From NCBI GenBank assembly GCA_034231615.1, contig CM067315.1, forward strand, positions 15,727,513-15,791,512: a stretch of DNA of 64,000 nucleotides, read 5' to 3'. The notes beneath the pieces were generated by a model. The model did no database searches. It was not told the DNA's origin and was given only the letters and a program-made list of their open reading frames with translations. The first letter of the stretch is position 1. The number at the start of each line of letters is the position of its first letter. Shown one piece after another: positions 26,401 to 38,400 of this stretch. Position numbers and translations under genes: made by a program. The DNA is from Meghimatium bilineatum (Eukaryota > Mollusca > Gastropoda > Stylommatophora > Philomycidae).

Positions 26401-29400
26401 ATATTAACTGGTGACATTGACAATGAATGGAATTAATGTCAATGAACCAACTCTACAGGGCTTCGACTAGAATTATGTTCGTTGAGGTAGATGGAGAAAT
26501 ATACAAGTCACATGCAAGATCTGACCTTGTGAGACTGTCTATCTTATTCATGGTAATTAGAGTCTGTTCTTGTTTTTGTATGTTATTTGCTCTTGAGACT
26601 TGTGTATGAAGATTGAATAGAGGGCACATCAACTGATATGTAGAAGTGCCCTCCATTGTTCTTAAAGTTATAGAAAGTTAAGAAAGACTTTGCTTTGACT
26701 GAGATATTCTGTGATATTAATGTCAGTATATAATGAGTGTAATTAATTTGAAAACAGTACCTGCATGTTACCACGTGTAGACATAGCATGGGTGATCTGC
26801 TTGAGTCTTGTATTAGCCCAGTCTACCATCTCCATATACAATTTGTTCAAGGTGTCCAGTTCATCTCTGACCGCATCAGAACCATCTTGATATTTCCTCA
26901 GCTTGCCAGAGTCAAGCAGTTTGGAATGAGTAGATGCCTGGCTGACAGTCTCTTTAAACTGCTTCAGTCTCTTATCAGAAACCTGAAACACATACAAGAT
27001 AATGATGATCATGACTCTTCTCTCAACTCTTTCTATCCATCTAGATCAATGGTGGGCAAAATTTAACTTGTGGGTCAAATCCGACCCACAAAATCATTTT
27101 TTCTGGTCTGCCAGGACAATCTAAATACTATATACTCTTACCCTAGTGTTTTTTTCAGATGAGAAAACACTAACTGTGTTCTCACCCCAGTGTTTAGAAC
27201 AACTGAGAAAACACTAACTTGAAGATATGCTCCCACTCCAGTATTTTATTCAGTTGAGAAAACACTCCTTGAAGTAACTTCTGACAATCAAAGGTTGTCT
27301 ACCTCTGGTTTAGATCAGCAATATGAACACAATTGGTGATGTGTTATCAGCGGCAATAACAAATATATGGAGAAATTAGTTTATTATTATTTGGTAAAAA
27401 TTGAGAGATCATGAGACTGCAGTAAAACTGTGCACCATATGGTAAGTAAATGTTGAACCAAAATAGAATTGTAAAAGATTTAAATAGCAATTTTGCGTTG
27501 AACAATACACCGAAATTACATTTCAAATATGAAGTCCTTATCAAGAAAGGGATGAAGAAAAAGGGTGGAAATACAAAATGAAATGAAGACTGCATGCAAC
27601 AGAAATGTGATACAACATACAGGCTCGGAGAGCAAAATATAGAGACAAAGTCTCCCATGATTCAAATTTTGGTGATATATAAAACTTATATAGTTAACAT
27701 CACCATTTATGGTGATATATAACACTTATATTGTTGATACCGCCATTTTGGTGATATATAACCCACATTATAAATTAAAATTTTAGTAATAGGCCTATAT
27801 GGAGACCTAACCATTACATAATTGTTATAACCATTTTTCTGTATATATAATATAACTCTTATATAATTGATATAAACAATTTATCATAATATTCTAATTA
27901 AATTTGATGAGGATGATGATGTTCCTCCTTCGCAAACGAAGATGAGCATGCATGAACAAAACATTAAATGCGATGAAAATAATAAATGTATATATAATAA
28001 TTAAAATTGGTAATTAACTAATTTGGTTTGTGAGTTCGTAGATGCCTGATTTTTTTCGTAACATTCGATAACAGTTACCATGTTGTTCTGACGGCCGACG
28101 TTGTGCTTGAGCTAGTTATGGGCACGGCGTGGGTGGGCAGAATAACAAAGAAACCTGTCACAGGGGCCAGAGTTGTGCCCTGATGTCGACGTCTGTTTCA
28201 GCAGCATTGGACTCGAAACATCATTGAGTTGAATGATTGTTGGAACAGAGGGCAGAGCACTTATGGGAATGCCCCACATGCTGTGAGGCCAGTTTCTAAT
28301 CAAGAATCAAGAATTAGATGCCTGATGAGCCCTATTCACGCACGGAAAGTTCTATTGCAGTGCATACAGGAGGCTGAAGGTTCGGGGTAGGAGAATTTAC
28401 GGATATGTCCTTCCGCTTCTTGCACTTGTGGATTGCCCGAAGTCATTTAAATTTAATACCATGAAAAGTTATAAAAACTAACAAAGGAGTGTTGAAAGAG
28501 TCAAATATGAGACAGGGTTACACCCTTGGCTGTGAAGGCATTCTTAAGGATACAATGAAAAGTTATCTCTGTTTTGCAGATATCTTCATATAGAGCGATG
28601 GGCCATGGATTCTTATAAATACTTTGAGTGGCTAGTTTAAGCTTTAGAGGTTATCTAACAATTGAGACTGTATTTGCACATATTTGTAAGCCTAAATTCT
28701 AATTTATGTACTTTGACATAGCTGGCTTTTGTGTAGACATATTGCCTTGACCTACAACTATGGCAAAGAGTAGACTCAATGAAACTGAAATTTATAAACA
28801 TTTGAAAGAAAGTTTCTCTGATAATTCAAGCACTCATTATCTAGTTCAGGAAGTGATTTAGAAAGTGCTAATTTGTATTGTGATACTAGTTACTTAATCT
28901 GAGAATTTATATAATCTGAATAATATTTACAGCACACATGTTTTAATGTCATGGTCAGACATGTGATACAGCAAGGTCCACATTTTCATTTTCTGACAAT
29001 AATGGTGTAACAATGATCAGAACATTGATAAAGTAAATGTTTTAAGAATCTTTGAATGTGTATCACATAATACCATTTATATAACATATTTATGATGGGA
29101 AAAATAAATATGCTGACAAGCATATTATTGATATAAAAAACTTTACTTTTGGAATAAAATGGATTACGTGATTATTTGTTTGAAATAACGTTTCATTTTG
29201 TGAGACAAATGTATATACAGGTTTTTACGTCTCCTCCATAATATAAAGAAGCATTATGCTTGTAAATTCATCAATTAGAGTGTACATCATTAATACACTC
29301 AAATTCGCGAATGCAAGAATGCGGTGGGAAAAAATGTTCGGGGAAGAAAAATTTAACAACTCCTAAAATATAGTTAAGCACTGTAGTTATGATTTGACCT

Positions 29401-32400
29401 TTTTACCCTGCTCAGTCAAGGGGTTAATAATATCAGAAATTGATAATCTTTATGTTTTAACATGTTATGTGACAGGGAGGTCTGGAGAACATAATTACAA
29501 AGGGCAAGACTAAAGACAAGAGAGATGGAAGATGACAGTGTGCAAAAAATATTAGTCTAATATTGTAGCATGGTAAATAGTCAACAACGATCTTGATAAA
29601 AGATACTGGAAATAAAGTTGTGGACATCCATGATCACCTGTGCCAGTCGGTACCGCACCTAAAGATGATTCTGATTAAAGTCTTTACTTGCATTGTGAAA
29701 ATATCTTAAGGCAGGTGCTGCATCCAGCTCTTAGAAAGTTTTAAACAGTACATTAAAAGGAAAATCATAAATTCAATATTCATCAAAACATTGTCTTTTC
29801 AATGTCAGACATGGACACTAATTAAAGAACACAAGAGAAAGCTTACTATGTGTGAAATGAGATGTCTAAGAATTGTATCAAACAGAACAAGAAGAGATCA
29901 TGTGAGAAATGAGACTACAAGAACTATTGGAACAACATCAGTGGTAAAAAAAAATTGAAAAACAGAGATTGAAATGGTTCAGCCACCTAATGAGAATGAA
30001 CCCTCTTATCTAGTAGCAAGAGCATACAACATAAAAATAGAAACAGCAAGATACAGAGTAAGAACAATAAGGTGGAGTGAAGGATATTACCAACATTCTG
30101 ACATGACACATTATTTCTGCATATCAGGCTATCAAATGTGCCATAGCTCGAAAACTGATTGTCATTCAATCCTGCAATGTCTCATAGCAAAAGCAGAGAA
30201 AAGACAATAGATAGATCTGCTGGAGCAAATGAGAACCAATTGGTCTGCTGGGAGTTTTATGATGACAGGTCAACAAACTAAACAACAATAAACAAAAAGA
30301 AAAGGAAATATAAGGGCAGGTATCTTACTTTGGCTTCACGGATGAACTGGCCTCCATGTCTGTTGACAGCCTCTATCTGGTGTCTTCTGCCTCCCAGTTC
30401 ATTATAGATTGCCTTAAATATAAAGAAATGACACAATATTTTATAATATGTACGAGGTAACTTCAAATGGTTCCCGGAATAGTCAACTAGTGTTTGAAAA
30501 AAAGAGGATGAAGATTATGTGTTTAGAAGTTGGTAATCACCCGAAAGGACATGGCAAACATGACTTTCACATATTCTCTCGAAGAGAAGATACATATATT
30601 GTATGTTGTGCTAGGTGCATCGTTGGAGTTGAAAATGTCCTTGATTGAACAACATATAAATGATAAATTCTGTGTTTTGCTTGAGAAGTCACCTTCAGAG
30701 ACACTAACATTGCTTCATAAAGTATATTAATAATGGTCAACAAGGAAATGTATGTTGATATCCTTCATCATCTAAGATATGCAATAAAAAGAAACTGACC
30801 AGAAAAATGGAGAACAGATTATGCTACATGCCAATGCAAGTCACATCTATCCCTACCTTGCAAAGCATAATGCTGAGAGAGGTGTCAAAAAATTGGTTCC
30901 ACTAATGTTTCCAGCAGTTGTATGTACATTGGCAAGTGTTTAGTTGCTGAAGGAAATGTAGTGTAGATAATTCTATTGTTACTTACTTCTATATAATACA
31001 CTAACTCCTGGACCTTTTTAAAGCTACCTCATATACAGCATGTATATTAGCATATTGTCTGGCTTAGTGGTGGGGAGGTGCAGAACTCGTCTGTGACAGC
31101 CAAGGTACCAGGTTCAAATCCCACCACAAACAATTGTGAATTTAGACTGTTCTGAAAACAACGGCAAACTACTTAACTTATTTATATTGTTTATAAAAAT
31201 TAATATAGCCAAAAAATGCTGGGTTGATGGCTACTACCTCAATAAGATATGCTATCAAAATCTAAGCATGTACTAACATACTGTATCCTGTTCATCTCAT
31301 GAAGTTTGCCTCCCACTTGTATCTGTGCCTGCCTCTTGCTTATCGCTCCTCAACTCTGCTGTCAAGTGGATCTCTCACAAGGTGTCAGGTCCTTTTATAT
31401 GCCCAAAATATTTCATTTTTATGTCTATTTTATATTTCAATACAAAGTGTTGTCAGCACCTCTTTGTTTGTTTTCCTCTCCATGTTTTCCTTATTCTTTT
31501 ATATCTTGTTGTTGTCCATTGATTACAAGTGATGATTACCATTTGTTACATCAACTTTTGAAACTCACGAGTTATGTCTTTGGCTATGAGTTCATAGATG
31601 GCTAATATGAACAATTCTGGCTACAAATGTCCTTGGACAGCTTGGGCATGAGATGACCACTGTCAAGTTACTATCCGAGCTGTTGACTGTTGCATTTCTC
31701 CTCTTTTTCACAAGATGATATAACCTTTTTTGACTGTAGAGTGCCATGTATCTCTATTTTGTGCAAGTTCTTCCTATGTATTTTGGTCTGGTTCAAAAAC
31801 TTCAATGAGGTCTAAACGAGTCCTTGTAGCGCTTCTTTTGGCCACCTTGAGTGTGTCCTTCTGCAACTCAGCAGAGAGAAGTATCTATGGCAGGTGATGA
31901 TCTTGCATACATCACATGAAATGCCTAACAAATCTGTGTGTGGATCAGAAAAGTGTCAATGCTAGGGATACATGATCTGTCAAGGACAGTGGTATTCAGA
32001 ATCTTGTCTTACCATCTGATGTTCATAACTTTCTGAGACAAGTTGTGTGAAAATGATTGAACTTATTAACATGTCATCTATACATAGTCCATGTTTCACC
32101 AGCGTATACCATCATTGGATACGATCTCAAGGTGGCCAAAGGAAGTGCTACAAGGACTCGTTAAAGAACTCACTGAAAGCCTTTGAAATAGACCACGATA
32201 CAGGGGAAGAACTTGCACAAAATAGATCTACATGGCGTTCTAAAATAAAAAAGAGCGCATCATCTTGTGAAAAGAGAAATGCAGCAGCTCAACAGCGGAG
32301 AGCAGCTAGAAAGTCACGGATAGACCAAGATCCGTCTACAGCCGTCATTCCAAGATTAGAGCCAATAGAGTATTGCCAATACAGTTTAAAAAAATAAATA

Positions 32401-35400
32401 TTCACATCTGAAAGGTATCAATTCTGTCTTCTAACTATGAGTTCATCATCCATGTTTTTGAGCATTAATGTAGAATAAGTCTTGACACACTGAGGCAAGT
32501 CTTGACACACTGAGGCAAGTCTTGACACACTGAGGCAAATCTTTTAGCCTTTCAAAAAAATAACAACCATACAACAACATTATTTGTTGTCTGAACAAAA
32601 TCCTGCCAAAATAGCAGTAGTTTGAGAACAAATGAAGAACAAAAAAGATCTAGTAGCAGTTCCTTGTAACACTGTTCAGGTGTATTTAGGTACAGGTGTA
32701 ACTGTGTTAAATATGAATTTTTAAAAAAAATGTTCATCTCTATATCTGTGTGACCTGTCCTTTATACAATGTTGTCCACCCTCACTGCCACCCTGTAAGC
32801 CTCTAAGTTCTGTGAATGTTGCCAGTCTCTTCCATTTTCATGTTCAGAAGGTCTTTGATACCCTGTGTCCATCATAGTCTTGGTCTGCATCTTATACTCT
32901 TTCCTTGAATTTTTCCCTTCATGATCAATCTTTCTAAGCCACTGTGCTCTTTTTATATGTCAAAAATATGTGATCTTGCGGTGTTTTAAAAATAGTTTTG
33001 AGGAGCCAGTCTTCTATGTTCAAATCTTTGCAGATGTCTGCGTTTCTTCATCTTTAGCCCATGATATTCGTAGAACCTTTTTATAACATTTCATTTCAAA
33101 TGCTGATAGTTTATTTTCCATTTCAGATGTCTTTGCACACGTCTCACAACTATATATTGGCATTTGAAGAACATAGCTTCTTAATTGTTGTAACTGTTTT
33201 TCTGTTTGTCCCTTGCCATAGATTTTTCATCTGTGATGTTTTTTGTAGGGATACTGCTAATATCTTTCTGATTTCTGCTGAAAATATCCTGTGGTGTTGA
33301 TGGTTGATCCAAGATATTCAAAGTTGCTGACATTTTCTAGTTGTTCTTTGTCCAATGACTATTATAGGTGCGAGTCCATTTCTGTTGATATGCACTTATT
33401 TTTGTCTGTTTTGAATTAAGGAAATGATGTTGTGCCTCCCTATGATATTTAACTGACATAATCATGTGTTCTTAACCTGTGGGGGGCTTCCTGATATTAT
33501 GGAATATCATCATACTTAGAGGTTACATCATCGGTACCATGTCCGTTACCTTTACTTTCCCAGAAGATTTGGTACCAATTTCTTGGGTCAACATAGTCAC
33601 CAATTATGGTGTGTAGATTTTCCTAATTAAATTGGGAAATCTAACTTGGACCACCGAACATGGAAGCCAGTGCTAGAAGAATTAAGATTAACTGTTACAA
33701 AAACTGTACATCTTTACCATTGTAGGTTCCAGCATCTGTTTAGCATCAACACTATCCCCGAGAGAGGGCTGGGACACAATCCTCTTCTCCATCTGGGAGA
33801 CCCATGTCTGTTCCGTGTTGAGACCATTCCGGTACAAAGTAAGCAGGTTTTGGCAGGTACTGACACTGTGCAGCCTGGAATACATAAGTCAAATACATAG
33901 AAATGGAGTCAAGTACATATGAATATTTAAATATATCTCTATGGCAAATAACAGAAAACATTGGATATTCATTACAGTGGGACCAATATCTAGATCATTA
34001 GGTAGGCAACATTTTTTGCGTCAGGGGGATTAATTCAGTCTATTTATCTGGTGTGTGTTCATACCTGTCATTTTAACATTCCGAAAGGCTGTCCCAAAAA
34101 GTGTTTTTGTCTTTTCAAAAATAATACTTTGATATTTAAAGGCTTCCTTTGAAATAGCTGTTGTCTCTTTCATTAGCCATACATCACAGGGTCACAGTAG
34201 ACACTGTCTCCCTAATTCAATTTTGTTAAAATGCTGTTCAGCTGACTACATCATATGTTTGACGTAATTATCTTCTCCTTAACACTGTTTAGCATCATAT
34301 TTCACATGATGGGAGTAGTGGTAAGAGAGGTTGAATACCTTGACATTCCCTCCCCCCTTGTATCTACAACCCAGATCGAGATTACACATATTAATTGAGA
34401 AGATACTTGATCTACTCTACAGTTGAAACATAAAATGTTAAGATCTCATCACAGTTAATACAGAAAGATGCTTGCCTCTGATCTGACGTAATAATCTAGA
34501 CAAAAGAATAATTATGAGCAAATGCCATTTTCTGTGGAGAATTCACAATGTCTCCACTTCCTACCTTTCTGTGACTTGAATGCATATTTGGTCCCATCTT
34601 TTGGCCAGATCACTGACCTCCTTCTCCACAGAATCAACATCATGATGTTTTGTAGTGCCTGGTCTACTTTTCTCCACAGAGGTACGTAATGAACTCACAT
34701 CTTCTTTCAGGTGTTGAAGTTTTGACTGGTGTTGTTGAAGACAGTCCTGGATATCCTAGTGAAATGAAAACAGAGTGTGTGTATATTTAATCATACTTAC
34801 GTAAAACACAAGTTTATATAATCGCTTCAATCAGACACGACAGACTATAACTAAAACTAGTGGGAAATGATGTGCACACAAGAAAACATGTAAATTACAA
34901 TACACAAATCATATTCAACGTTTCAACCAAAAGGTCTTTATCGAGATACACACAAAACATCAAAAGATGACGATGTTACGTATCACGAGGTTACCTTGTA
35001 TTGATTGTATATTTAAGGTCTTCAATTAAATCACGACAACATAATCTGCCTTTAGAAGTATGTTACTAGAAAATTGCTTAGAATAAATATACTCTGTGCT
35101 CTGGGTACACCACAGATGCTCAGTCTTGTCAACTACATAAAACTAGATGAAATTTCAATAACAGAAAACTTACGCAGTAGTTATGGTAATTATTCCTATT
35201 TTTTTCCTCAAGTCTGGATACTCAATTTTAAATAGGTAGACTAATAAACTTACTGTGAAACAGACAGATTCAATGTAAACAATATTGTTCTCCTAGAATG
35301 AAATGCCTAGCATGTTCATCACAGGAAGAGACATATATACCATGAGACAGATAAATCAATACCAAGCTACAACTGTAAGCTGTTACACTCTGATGTATTT

Positions 35401-38400
35401 GAGACTGGAATTGTACCTATGGACTTGTCTGGTGTGCACTAATGATAACCTGCACTCATAACTTTAATATTACATGAATACTGTATGTTTGTGTGCAAAG
35501 ACTAATGATACTGTACTGTGTCGATTACACCAAGTACTGCACAAAGTCTAATGATACTGTACTGTGTCGATTATACCAAGTACTACATAAATTCTGATGA
35601 TACTGTACTGTGCCGATTACTCCAAGTACTACACAAAGTCTAATGATACTGTACTGTGTCGATTATACCAAGTACTACATAAATTCTGATGATACTGTAC
35701 TGTGCCGATTACTCCAAGTACTACACAAAGTCTAATGATACTGTACTATGTCGAAAACTCCAAATAGTATGGTCTAACGATACTGTACTGTGTCAATTAC
35801 TCTTAAATATTACTGTAGATTCCAGAATAATTTCTGAAGAGTTTATTATGTAATACATGATATTTCAATGAAATATTGCTAACTAAAGGCAGATAGGTCT
35901 AATATATACATAACATAGATGGGCACTTTCTTAATGACAAAACAGCTGTGTCCAGAGACCGAAAAGGCTCAGAAGTGAGAGTTAAGAAACAATGCTGAAC
36001 TTCACAATTAAGTATCTTTTGACTCGTCACAGCTGCATCAATGAATCAAGTGTCATGTGAAGTGACATAGGTGAACATTCTTCTTCACAGCTCTGTATTG
36101 TTAATAAGTTTGTGACATTCTCTAATGTCACATCAACAACCCATCCAGAAAATTATATCTTTGTATTCCTGTGTTTCTTCTTCCCGTGATCTTTCCAGTA
36201 GTTATTAAACATTCAAGTTTTGTTCTTATCAAATGCCCTAAAAATCTTGACTGCATCTAACATTCGATATAATTTGTCTTTTTACTCCAGCATCTGTGAG
36301 AGCTTCTACTTACACCAGTTCTCTTACATGCCCATCACCGTTTCTTATATATCACTTTGAACATTTTTGTTTACCGTTTATGTTTCTTAATTTCATAGAG
36401 AGAAATAATGCTAACAATATTGTATATAACTAACCACTAACTCATCCTTGACAGATTTGAGCACAGGAAGTTCTGATGTCATGTTATTCTGTGTTGCCAG
36501 GGATGATTCAAAATCATAGACCAATTGTTTGGCCTCATTTAGACCAAAGATGGCAATCTCACATCCCTTTAGTCTGAAATTAGGAAGAAGTGAGTTTAAA
36601 ATTAAATGAATAAATGATCAACAACTGTTCTTAAGCTAGCTGCACTGTCAACTTTGATCTTCTCGCTCACAGTTTAACATGTCTACACAGCAAGTGTTAA
36701 CTTTGATAAATGACAAACACTATTAAAAGTGCAATAAATTACAACCATGGACAAACGTAGTGCAATTTAGATAATAAAAACCAGCACATGCATAAGATAT
36801 GAATGTCTGACAGTGGCCTTGAGGACCAACCATTATACTCAGGAGATGACATGCTAAGAGTGGGGGTTCTCTTCTAATGGAAGTCCCCAAGCTTTCATCT
36901 GTACAATTGTATCTGTAGAGTGCAACATTAAAAGAACACAGTAATGCCCACCACACTGGGAGAACCAGATTAGCTCAAGCCCTGACCATAGCCCTTGCTC
37001 ATCTTATCCACGTGTGCTGCTAGGCATCATGGCGAGCCGAAATATTCTTTATTTTGCTAACTGTGATGCTGCTGCCATAGTGCAGCATTGGTGCTCTAGT
37101 AATTTTCTGATGTCATCTATCCATCTTTGTTTGGGTATTCCCATTTCTTTTTTCAGATGATCTTCTATTGAAGGCTATCGATGGAATGCGATCTGGTTCC
37201 ATTTTTATCAGGTGGCCGAACCATTTTTGATTATTTATGTATTCTTTGCACAATAGTTTTCATCAGATATCTTATAGTGTCATTGTGTATTCTATCTCTT
37301 TATTGTTACCCCCAGTGTTGTTCTGTGGCACTGTTTTTGTTCTAATTTCTCTGTCAAAGTCCAGGTCTGGCATTGGTAGCACAGTGTCAGCATAAACAAT
37401 GAGTTTATTAACTTATTTTTGAGAGCATATCAATGTTCTGGTGTTACAGAAGTGGTGTTAATTGATTAAAACTGTTTGCTTTCTGACATCTTGTCTCTAT
37501 TTCTTTATCCAGTCTCCCGACTTCCTAGAACACGCTGCTTAGATACTTAAATTCATTTACTTGGTAGAGTTTAGTGCCTTCTATGTATATTTCTAGTGGG
37601 GATTGATTTCTGCATATCTTTAGTGCCTCTGATTTTGGCTTTTTGATTCCCATTTTGCTGATTCTGCAATGGGTATTTAATGCATTTAGGTTCTTTTGCA
37701 GCTCAGATGTATCAATGTATATCAACACCTGGCTGTTTGTGAATACATCATTTATTATGTTACCACCTTCTTTTTCTCCGTTCTCTTGCTTTTAAAGTTT
37801 CTTAGGTTATTTTGTCTATATAGATGCTGAATAGGAGCAGGGATAATACACATCTCTGTCTGACTTCAGATGTTATTATGTCATTCCTTCTGGTGTTCTT
37901 ACTCTAGCTTTGCATCTGGTTTGTTGGTTTCTATCCCCAGGAATTGCGAGCGATTTGCTCTTATTTCCTATGTGCAGTAGGGTGGTTTCTCAGAGCTTTC
38001 TTTCATACCCAGGAGACTTCAGCTTTCAGCTTAGTGCAATGCCTATTGAAGGAGCCTGCTACTCAGAGGCGGTACATCTCACGAGACGAGCTGATAGTTT
38101 GCCTGGGTCATCCATTGTGTGTCTTTCCTTTGATGAGGTGCTTCGCAGCCAGCGAGCTATCCCTCATGTAGGAAGACCATTCCATTACCACCCTTGGTGT
38201 CCCAGGCCCAATTTCTTCTGTATGAGCCATGTTGAGCAACAGTGACAGTCAAATTAGACTCAAGGTTTATACACCTTCCAGGACGAGGTGCTGCTTTGCT
38301 AAACACATCAGGAGTCTGAGATCTGACTTGTGCATTTCTTATGCACTCGCCTTGTCCGTGATTGGCCTTCCAATACATCATCAGATGAGACCTGTGTTTT

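Larger units (their letters stand above)
21645..26760 (-). other. Intron 14 with DNA transposon, LINE scraps, tandem arrays and exon-15 pseudo-copy
   Basis: Contents: 21650-22290 nothing recognised; an ITm element at 22291-24674; a dispersed repeat at about 24765-24910; a 33-37-bp A/T-rich array at 25060-25395; a minus-strand LINE tail at 25400-25550; a 51-bp direct duplication at 25705-25815; nothing recognised at 25820-26450; and a decayed copy of exon 15 sequence at 26455-26701. Confidence 0.85.
26983..30328 (-). other. Intron 13
   Basis: About 27110-27290: three imperfect units of about 60 bp around gagaaaacactaact. 27655-27775: three imperfect units around ttggtgatatataa.acttat. 28090-28310: dispersed repeat D1. 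28320-29450: AT-rich, nothing recognised. 29455-29670 and 29790-30100: LINE C-terminal remnants. The rest is featureless. Confidence 0.75.
30413..33717 (-). other. Intron 12
   Basis: Holds a deleted mariner (30453-31031), a tRNA-derived SINE (31050-31200), LINE tails at 31290-31560, 31640-31900 (minus) and 32100-32396 (plus), a three-copy 20-bp repeat (32479-32540), and a LINE fragment at 32765-33420. 33420-33717 contains nothing recognised. Confidence 0.8.
34756..36434 (-). other. Intron 10 with a 46-bp tandem array
   Basis: 34900-34960 has a ccaaaaggtctttatc motif also seen near 41935 and 42530, likely a mobile-element scrap. 35490-35800 is a 46-bp array. 36110-36300 in reverse reads ITTGKITGRRNTGIQ, a LINE C-terminal scrap. 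Nothing else recognised. Confidence 0.75.

Noticed and set aside
21645..26760. The 427-codon ORF as a host gene
   Set aside because: Its inverted repeats, TA flanks and DDE triad make it a transposase inside intron 14.
26743..27012. Reading through the exon 14 donor (…NMQVLFSN)
   Set aside because: The extension meets a stop after a few codons, while the CAG|gtactg donor keeps phase with exon 15.
31050..31130. A true tRNA gene
   Set aside because: A and B boxes are present, but the acceptor and anticodon stems do not pair; a SINE head fits better.
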